In this document: one piece after another, positions 16,375 to 21,366 of the stretch
Layout: the number at the start of each line of letters is the position of its first letter
Numbering within the stretch: the stretch's first letter is position 1
Origin: an uncultured Fretibacterium sp.
Lineage (GTDB): Bacteria; Synergistota; Synergistia; Synergistales; Aminobacteriaceae
Direction of reading: 5' to 3'
Length of the DNA: 21,366 nucleotides
NCBI GenBank assembly: GCA_937899395.1
Contig: CALBPU010000063.1
Span: 1 to 21,366 of the forward strand
The notes under the pieces: generated by a model
Database searches by the model: none
Told to the model about the DNA's origin: nothing
What the model saw: only the letters and a program-made list of their open reading frames with translations
Program-made: the position numbers and the translations under genes

Positions 16375-16506
16375 TCTCCATAAAAATAATTACATAGTAT
16401 ACAGCAAAATTTATGATTTTTTTATAGTCAGGCAAAAATTTTTTCTCATAATATAAAATTGAAGGCATAAAAATTTTATGATAGGGGTAAAAATTTCAAA
16501 TGAAAG
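16365..16506. repeat. 142-bp direct repeat, right copy
   Basis: Second copy of 14708-14849. On its left edge it includes the first three codons (GTG ATT GAA) of the restriction gene. On its right it runs into the native flavoprotein gene through ATGAAAG. The differences from the left copy all lie in 16464-16486, next to the ribosome site (AGGGGT here, CGGGAG in the left copy). Confidence 0.97.
16466..16480. promoter_or_regulatory. Perfect 7+1+7 palindrome before the flavoprotein gene
   Basis: Same CATAAAA-A-TTTTATG element as at 14809, unchanged between the copies although mismatches flank it on both sides. Likely the original operator or RNA hairpin of this promoter; function is inferred. 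Confidence 0.35.
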
Positions 16507-17123
16507 TTTTATTAATTAACGGCAGTCCTAACGAACACGGCTGTACGTTTACGGCATTAAACGAGGTTGCAAATTCCCTTAACAAAAACGGAATTGAGAC
16601 TGAAATATTTTGGATCGGGAAAAAAGCAATTCATGGTTGTGTAGCTTGTTGGGGTTGTACAAGGCTTGGCAAATGCGTTTTCGATGATGACGGAGTTAAT
16701 GAAATTAATTCAAGGACTGAAGAATTTGACGGAGTGATTATCGGAGCACCAGTTTATTACGCGGGAGTTGCAGGAAGTATGTGTGCATTTCTCGACAGAT
16801 TATTTTTCAGCGGCGGTGAAAAATGGTTCGGTAAATTGGGAGCAAGTGTTGTATCTTGCAGAAGAGCCGGAACAACAGCGTCATTCGATCGTCTCAACAA
16901 ATATTTCACGATAATGAACATGCCCGTTGTATCTTCGCAATATTGGAATGAAGTTCACGGAAATACTCCTGAAGAAGTTAAACAGGATTTGGAAGGTATG
17001 CAAATAATGAGGACATTAGGCGAAAATATGGCGTGGCTTTTGAAGTGCATTGAGGCAGGAAAGAAAGCAGGAATAAATTATCCAGAACATGAAGAACATG
17101 TTTTTACAAATTTCATTCGATAA
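16500..17123 (+). CDS. Flavodoxin-fold NAD(P)H/FMN oxidoreductase with Isf-type cysteine motif
   Basis: A 207-residue flavodoxin-like protein of the FMN-reductase/iron-sulfur flavoprotein group. The FMN phosphate loop is NGSPNEHGCT (7-16), and GAPVYYAGVAGSMCAFLDRL forms the second flavin-contact segment. C47, C50, C53 and C59 make a CX2CX2CX5C motif within the CX2CX2CX4-7C pattern of archaeal and bacterial iron-sulfur flavoproteins (Isf), where it holds a 4Fe-4S cluster. A cluster here would suit an anaerobe and a role in reducing O2 or peroxide, or in electron transfer. Many relatives with partial motifs are simple NADPH:FMN or quinone reductases, so the substrate is open. It is the original divergent neighbour of ilvA. 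Confidence 0.88.
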   Translation: MKVLLINGSPNEHGCTFTALNEVANSLNKNGIETEIFWIGKKAIHGCVACWGCTRLGKCVFDDDGVNEINSRTEEFDGVIIGAPVYYAGVAGSMCAFLDRLFFSGGEKWFGKLGASVVSCRRAGTTASFDRLNKYFTIMNMPVVSSQYWNEVHGNTPEEVKQDLEGMQIMRTLGENMAWLLKCIEAGKKAGINYPEHEEHVFTNFIR

Positions 17124-17131
17124 AAATTTAA

Positions 17132-17155
17132 GCCTTCGATTTTGAAATCGGGGGC
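17132..17155 (+). terminator. Probable terminator after the flavoprotein gene
   Basis: Ten-base stem (17132-17141 with 17146-17155, two G-U pairs) with loop TTGA, eight bases after the stop codon. The U-tract after it (ATTGAATAAAAAT) is poor. Read on the minus strand it is followed by TAAATTTTTA. Confidence 0.55.
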
Positions 17156-17210
17156 ATTGAATAAAAATAAGTTAAAATGAGGTTAACAAACATGAAAAAT
17201 GATATGATAG

Positions 17211-17399
17211 AACAAAGAACAAGAGTTCGATTGTTCAAATTTAGTTGCGTACTCAGGGTACTTCAATGACAATCAAAAATTATTACAATCATCTTCAGGA
17301 GGAGGAACAACTTCCCTTTCAGAAACAATAATACGTGAAGATGGTTCTGATTTTTTGTCTTTATGCGCAAAAATCATGCTATTAGAGTGCTTTTCATAA
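17211..17399 (+). pseudogene. Remnant resembling coenzyme F420 hydrogenase/dehydrogenase beta-subunit family
   Basis: An open stretch of 62 codons with no start codon near a ribosome site, bounded by in-frame stops (TAG 17208, TAA 17397). The segment VAYSGYFNDNQKLLQSSSGG followed by GTTSLSETIIREDG resembles the 'Y...N...R..SSSGG..T.L.E.II..G' signature of the F420H2 dehydrogenase/hydrogenase beta family, seen in ferredoxin-linked and polysaccharide-associated enzymes. The protein match stops after about 35 residues, and nothing of the rest of that roughly 350-residue family is visible. It reads as a decayed internal piece. The identification rests on one motif. Confidence 0.45.
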
Positions 17400-17410
17400 T
17401 AATGAGCATG

Positions 17411-17527
17411 TAATAAATGGGAAAAATTAAAATGGCGTTGGGTAGTAGAACGAACATTTAGCTGGTTCAATGTTTACAGGCGCTTGTGAAAACAGCTTCT
17501 TATAATTCGCTTAATGGAGTTATAATT
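17411..17527 (+). pseudogene. IS5-like transposase C-terminal remnant
   Basis: In one + frame the bases encode KWRWVVERTFSWFNVYRRL and then a stop, with three stop codons shortly upstream. 'RWVVERTFSWF..YRRL' is the conserved C-terminal signature of IS5-family DDE transposases; the E of VERTF is the third catalytic residue. A +1 shift restores CENSFL, as expected after RRL. No N-terminal part and no clear terminal inverted repeats are visible, so this is a fragment left by an old insertion. Confidence 0.65.
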
Positions 17528-17571
17528 TCTTTAATAATAAAAATTTACAAAGGAACAAAGTAGAATTTATA

Positions 17572-20469
17572 ATGTTAAATATTATAGCGTATAATTATGT
17601 ATCCGAATTGTCAGGTAAAATTCACAGCGTCATTAAAAAATTTACGAACCATGAAAAAAATTTGCGCTTTGTTATCCCTTCACGTAAAGATAAATTATGG
17701 TTCCCAATATCTGAAAAATATTTTGATTTATGGACATGGAATGAAATTTATGAAGATGTCTGCAATTTTTGGAATGTAAAACGTAAAATAATTTTATCTC
17801 CGCCCGATCATTTTTTGATATTAAATATTATTTTACATGAGGTCTTTAACGATTGTCCCGAAAAAATTAAAGCCCTTCCGGGATTAACAAGGCCGGGTTT
17901 CCTTAATATTATTTCGAGCGACGTTCGAGAATTGATGAATGAAGCCGTAAAACCTTCTCAACTCGAATTAAAACCTGAAAGTGATAACCCCTCTGAATTT
18001 TTGTTGCCCGAAGTCTATGAACGTTACATAAAATATCTTGATAATTATGACCTTCTTGATAGTGCTCAAGTATGTACGGCAGCTCTTGATGAGATTGTTA
18101 AAAATCAAAATTGGGGAAAAGATTTCGTTATAATTTTTACGGGGTTTATGTCTTTTAATCATAGTCAACTTAATTTAGTTCGTGCGGTTACTGAAAGGTG
18201 CAAAGAAGTTATAATTTTGAAACCTGAAGCTCATTTAACTGATTTTCATGATATTAACATGCAATTTGATTTTTTCACCGAACAAACTTTCACGCCTGCT
18301 GAAAAAATTAAATCCGGAAATTTAATCGAAATTCCTGTTGCTGAACCCGGTTTAGAACCTGAAGTAATTGCGAGGACATTGGCATTATATTCTCGTGAAA
18401 TTTTTTCGAGCTTCGATGAAGTAGGGCTAATGATTTCAAACGGAAGGGAAGCTGCATTTGCTGAAGCATTTGAACGTTATAAAATTCCTTACAATTTCAC
18501 TCACGGTATAAAAATTAATCAGACATTGCCGGGAAAAGTTTTAGCATCAATAAGGAATTTACAGACACGAAATTTCCCTGCTTATGAAACGGGAATGTTA
18601 TTAACTCAATCATGTTTTGCCGGAATAAAATTTCCCGTAATGAGAGCTTATAAAAACGGTGTTACGGGTCTTGATAATTGGGAAAAATTTTTATCAAATG
18701 AACCCGATAACGAAATTTTTCAAACGGCACTTTCTGCTATTCGTTCAATCAAAAATTTCTGCGGCACTCTGTCAAAGTTCAATACTCCGAGAGACATAAT
18801 GAAAGCTTTTCACGAATTTTTGACTACGAAAGATTTATGGCTTGACCGAGCGAAAAATCTTTCACTCGAAAATTACCCCGAACTGGACGAAAATTTCAGA
18901 TTAACCGCAAGCGCAATTCAAACTGTAGGTGAAAAAGTTTTAGCACTTGATGAACTTATGCCCGATTTAGGAGCTGTTCAGGACATTAAATTACGTAATG
19001 ATGAAGCTTATGAATTTTTAGAGAGCTGGTGCAGAAATTCATTTACTCGAGCACCTGTTCAAATTTCAAACGCCGTGAGAATTTTTACTGGTCAACCTCC
19101 TGTGCTTTCATATTTTCCGATTTGGATAATGACGGGAGTAACTTATAAATCATGGTCGGGAAATATCAGCAGTTCACCTTTACTCGGAAATTCAGAACGT
19201 GAAAAACTTGCTGCCGAGAAAATATTTTTACCTGCAACATCTGAAAAAGCATCACAAAGAGAAGCACTCTTTCGACGTTTAATACAGACGGGAGAAAAAT
19301 TAACGATCGTTTTGCGTCCTGAACTTGATGAAGAAGGAAGGCCTTTATCCGAGTCTCCTTTTATGCAAAGATTCTTTGATGATATTCCCGAATTTAGGAG
19401 AACCGTAAAAAATTCTGAAGGAATTGAAATTTTAATCGGAGGAGATAATTTTACATTTCCTGAAATTGATGCAGGCGAAAAAATTTTCCGTGAACCTCCT
19501 AAAATCATTAAAAATTCAAATTATGTCGGAGCAAGCGATATAAAGGAATTATTAGGGTGTTCGTTTTTATGGTGGCAACGAAGGCAAGCGAAATTATATG
19601 AAAATGATTCTGAAATCGTATCGCCGTTTGAATGGGGGAATATGCTTCATAAATATTGGGAAAGAGTTTGGAAACGTTATAAAGGGTTCATTAATTCGTC
19701 AGGAAAAATTTTTCTTGAATTAGCTCGTGATGAATGGAAAAAATTATTGGAAGCCGAAGAAGATGACTATAAAAAATTTTCAAAGCTGGTAAAGGATTTC
19801 AGGTTAAAACGAAAATTAAAGGGAATAAAATTCAGAGTTGACCGTTTAAGTATTGTACAGGCAGATACTATTGATGAATTTTATTCGGAAGGTTATGAAC
19901 ATGAAAATATTTTACTCGAAGATGAAGCTCATTTAATATTAAATTACGGCGGAGTGAAATTTCTAGGGCAATGCGACAGAATTGAAATATTCAGAACTCC
20001 TGAACATGAAAAAATTGCTTTCATAGTTGATTATAAAGAAGGAAAAGGCGAAAATTATGAAGCTCCGATGAAAATCGTAAACGCAAATTATGATTTTGAA
20101 GGACGCGGGAAATTTTCGTACGGTTTACAGCTTTCAGTTTACGCGGCATTGTTCAACAAAAATTTTGGTGAGAACATAAAACTTTCAGGAGTTTATATTT
20201 TAGGGCTAGAGGACGGAAAAATTTCGGGAAGTTTTTCAGGGAGTATGTTAAGCATATTCAACGATGATTATAAATCCAAAAAATTCAACGAAAAATTTTC
20301 ATCTCGAATTGACGAAGGAGAATATGCTATGAAATGTGCCTCAAAAATTTTGAAAGCCGGAGAATTTTCACCTGAATATCAATCTGACCTGTGCAGATTT
20401 TGCCATATTAAAAGCATATGCCGTAAAGGAGAAATAAAGGGCGAAATGTTTCAAAGTGAAGATGAATGA
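17572..20469 (+). CDS. AddB-like PD-(D/E)XK nuclease with 4Fe-4S staple
   Basis: A 965-residue protein whose last third is a RecB-type nuclease: H693 in GNMLHKYWE, D802 in GQCDRIE, D820 and K822 in FIVDYKEG, Q853 and Y857 in GLQLSVY. C663 (LLGCSFLWW) with C941, C944 and C950 (CRFCHIKSIC) matches the four-cysteine iron-sulfur staple of AddB/RexB. The first 650 residues resemble the inactive helicase half of AddB; I see no Walker A motif, unlike Bacillus AddB. The likely role is end resection in double-strand-break repair together with an AddA helicase-nuclease, not in this window but perhaps elsewhere in the genome. A stand-alone nuclease is also possible. Codon and base use match the neighbours. 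The ATG is about 18 bases after AAAGGAA, so the start is slightly uncertain. Confidence 0.85.
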   Translation: MLNIIAYNYVSELSGKIHSVIKKFTNHEKNLRFVIPSRKDKLWFPISEKYFDLWTWNEIYEDVCNFWNVKRKIILSPPDHFLILNIILHEVFNDCPEKIKALPGLTRPGFLNIISSDVRELMNEAVKPSQLELKPESDNPSEFLLPEVYERYIKYLDNYDLLDSAQVCTAALDEIVKNQNWGKDFVIIFTGFMSFNHSQLNLVRAVTERCKEVIILKPEAHLTDFHDINMQFDFFTEQTFTPAEKIKSGNLIEIPVAEPGLEPEVIARTLALYSREIFSSFDEVGLMISNGREAAFAEAFERYKIPYNFTHGIKINQTLPGKVLASIRNLQTRNFPAYETGMLLTQSCFAGIKFPVMRAYKNGVTGLDNWEKFLSNEPDNEIFQTALSAIRSIKNFCGTLSKFNTPRDIMKAFHEFLTTKDLWLDRAKNLSLENYPELDENFRLTASAIQTVGEKVLALDELMPDLGAVQDIKLRNDEAYEFLESWCRNSFTRAPVQISNAVRIFTGQPPVLSYFPIWIMTGVTYKSWSGNISSSPLLGNSEREKLAAEKIFLPATSEKASQREALFRRLIQTGEKLTIVLRPELDEEGRPLSESPFMQRFFDDIPEFRRTVKNSEGIEILIGGDNFTFPEIDAGEKIFREPPKIIKNSNYVGASDIKELLGCSFLWWQRRQAKLYENDSEIVSPFEWGNMLHKYWERVWKRYKGFINSSGKIFLELARDEWKKLLEAEEDDYKKFSKLVKDFRLKRKLKGIKFRVDRLSIVQADTIDEFYSEGYEHENILLEDEAHLILNYGGVKFLGQCDRIEIFRTPEHEKIAFIVDYKEGKGENYEAPMKIVNANYDFEGRGKFSYGLQLSVYAALFNKNFGENIKLSGVYILGLEDGKISGSFSGSMLSIFNDDYKSKKFNEKFSSRIDEGEYAMKCASKILKAGEFSPEYQSDLCRFCHIKSICRKGEIKGEMFQSEDE

Positions 20470-20514
20470 GACAAAATCTTTCCTAATTCTTGTTTTACCA
20501 GTTTTTATTCCTCC

Positions 20515-21246
20515 TTAAAGACAATCGTAAATTTTTAACTGCTCTAAAGCTTTTTCGCCCCAATTCTTGTTGCTTTGAGGTGAGGCGGGACTTGGGTGCA
20601 AAATCTTTATTACCTTCAAATTCATTCCTTCAAGAGAAATTTTTGCCCTCTGTTCAGCGAAATTTCCAATCCCAACAACATATTCAGGTTCAAAAACCTC
20701 AATAACATTTTTCAAACATAAATCACAATACGCAAATAATTTTTCACGTTCCTCTTTTTTAATTTTGTCTGGAGTAAAATTCCTCACACGATTTTTTTCG
20801 CTCTCTGCAAGAAATAATAACGGGCAGTAATTCAAAACGAAATGTTCGGCAAAAAATTTTTCAGCAGTTTTATATTGCTCTTGAAAAAATCCCCACAATC
20901 TTTTACCGCTCACTTCGGATCTTTTACATCCAAGACCTTTAACAGGGTATAAAGGATTTTCATTTTGAGGAGGAACTATCATTAAATCTTTAATGCCCAA
21001 AAAATTTTTCACTGCCTCAACTTCTCCGAACGGTACTCCAGTTTGAGCCATTCCCCAAGGACCCGGATTCATTCCGAGAAATACCACACGTTTTTTCCCT
21101 TCAGAATAACGCAAATACTTTTCAAAGCCTTCATGAGCATAATTCAAAGGATTATATACACTTACAACAGGCAGTGAAAATTTCATTTCATCAACTTCAT
21201 TGCTTAAACGTTCATAAATTTTTTTTAATATATCAAAATTTTTCAT
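20515..21246 (-). CDS. SMUG1-type single-strand-selective uracil-DNA glycosylase
   Basis: A 243-residue uracil-DNA glycosylase of family 3. LGMNPGPWGMAQTGVPFGEV (57-76) is nearly identical to the SMUG1 active-site signature, with catalytic N60. HPSPASP (H217) is the C-terminal DNA-intercalation motif, followed by NKNWGEKALEQL. VYNPLNYAHEGFEKYL near residue 30 is also family-typical. It removes uracil and oxidised pyrimidines from DNA. Bacterial SMUG1 proteins are known but less common than Ung. It converges on the AddB-like gene with a 45-base gap that shows no clear terminator. There is no ribosome site before the annotated ATG, so the true start may be slightly different or the mRNA leaderless. 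Confidence 0.93.
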   Translation of the reverse strand: MKNFDILKKIYERLSNEVDEMKFSLPVVSVYNPLNYAHEGFEKYLRYSEGKKRVVFLGMNPGPWGMAQTGVPFGEVEAVKNFLGIKDLMIVPPQNENPLYPVKGLGCKRSEVSGKRLWGFFQEQYKTAEKFFAEHFVLNYCPLLFLAESEKNRVRNFTPDKIKKEEREKLFAYCDLCLKNVIEVFEPEYVVGIGNFAEQRAKISLEGMNLKVIKILHPSPASPQSNKNWGEKALEQLKIYDCL

Positions 21247-21271
21247 AATTATAATTTTATCAAATTTATAC

Positions 21272-21300
21272 TTGACAGAAAACGAAACAGCGTATAAAAT
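21272..21300 (+). promoter_or_regulatory. Strong sigma-70 promoter for a tRNA gene
   Basis: Perfect -35 TTGACA (21272-21277), 17-base spacer, -10 TAAAAT (21295-21300, within TATAAAAT). Transcription would start near 21307, about 12 bases before the tRNA 5' end. This is the best promoter in the window. Confidence 0.88.
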
Positions 21301-21318
21301 ATCTATCGTTGTGTCGCA

Positions 21319-21342
21319 GGGCGGATAGTTCAGCGGTAGAAC
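21319..21342 (+). tRNA. tRNA gene, 5' part only (Gly-like), cut by adapter
   Basis: After a 7-base acceptor half (GGGCGGA) comes TA, the D-stem GTTC/GAAC and a 7-base loop AGCGGTA with the conserved GG pair: positions 8-25 of a tRNA. The compact D-arm resembles tRNA-Gly, but the anticodon is missing, so the identity is not certain. The gene stops where adapter sequence begins. Confidence 0.65.
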
Positions 21343-21366
21343 AGATCGGAAGAGCGTCGTGTAGGG
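21343..21366. other. Illumina TruSeq adapter contamination
   Basis: The final 24 bases read AGATCGGAAGAGC followed by GTCGTGTAGGG, which is the known TruSeq adapter read-through sequence. They interrupt the tRNA directly after its D-stem and so are not genomic. The contig end is a technical artefact. Confidence 0.96.

Larger units (their letters stand above)
17156..17571. other. 416-bp gene-poor region with two decayed gene fragments
   Basis: Between the flavoprotein terminator and the AddB-like gene there is no convincing intact gene. It holds the F420-beta-like fragment, the transposase tail and an AT-rich stretch (about 17530-17571) with an AAAGGAA ribosome site about 18 bases before the next ATG. 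The minus-strand open frame 17273-17470 is antisense to the fragments and has no ribosome site. Confidence 0.6.

Noticed and set aside
17273..17470. 65-codon minus-strand frame in the gene-poor region
   Set aside because: It has no ribosome site, and the + strand of the same bases encodes recognisable protein remnants.
19143..19508. 121-codon minus-strand frame within the AddB-like gene
   Set aside because: It is serine-rich and antisense, typical of shadow frames over AT-rich lysine/glutamate codons.
20470..20514. Strong AAGGAGG on the minus strand right after the SMUG1-like stop codon
   Set aside because: No ATG, GTG or TTG follows at proper spacing; a CTG would open only about 15 codons antisense to the AddB-like gene.
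1..21366. CRISPR arrays or other short regularly spaced repeats
   Set aside because: None was seen. The only long repeat is the 142-bp pair around the restriction genes.

Overview
The window looks like ordinary chromosome from an AT-rich anaerobic bacterium. It carries a two-subunit (alpha2beta2) glycyl-tRNA synthetase, an L25/Ctc ribosomal protein, a hexameric-type glutamate dehydrogenase, a SMUG1-type uracil glycosylase and an AddB-like nuclease with an iron-sulfur staple, and it uses TTG and GTG start codons often. Together these suggest a Synergistota-like gut or sediment anaerobe. That placement is inference and not proven by any marker here. The contig has technical ends: it opens inside sbcC, and it closes in 24 bases that match the Illumina TruSeq adapter, which cut a tRNA gene after its D-arm.

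Layout. 1-156: tail of sbcC. 187-1416 (+): acidic amino-acid/dicarboxylate symporter, separated by a shared terminator from hisB-hisC (-, 1448-3090, ATGA overlap). 3206-8663 (+): a small unknown protein, a DHH-CBS-CBS tRNA nucleotidyltransferase fusion, rplY, pth and glutamate dehydrogenase. 8810-14703 (-): a tight run transcribed as ilvA, M23 peptidase, coiled-coil membrane protein, glyQ, glyS, with gaps of 5-18 bases. 14843-16374: a convergent DNA methyltransferase and restriction endonuclease pair. 16500-17123 (+): a flavodoxin-fold protein with an Isf-type cysteine motif. 17156-17571: a small gene graveyard with a piece of an F420-hydrogenase-beta-like gene and the tail of an IS5-like transposase. 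17572-20469 (+): AddB-like nuclease, convergent with the SMUG1-like glycosylase (-, 20515-21246). A strong promoter and a truncated tRNA close the window.

The most striking element is the restriction-modification module. Both proteins are close relatives of the PvuII enzymes (CAGCTG): the nuclease keeps the D/E/K active site with PvuII spacing, and the methyltransferase shares long blocks with M.PvuII, an N4-cytosine enzyme. Unlike PvuII, the genes are convergent with a 4-base stop overlap, and there is no controller (C) gene. The module is flanked by two 142-base direct repeats, identical at 138 positions. The repeat is the intergenic region that originally separated ilvA from the flavoprotein gene. 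The 1,515-base unique module therefore appears to have entered with a long target duplication. As a result the methyltransferase sits behind the flavoprotein promoter and start codon, and the nuclease sits behind the ilvA leader. This arrangement suggests promoter capture in place of C-protein control, and a ready route to precise excision by recombination between the repeats.
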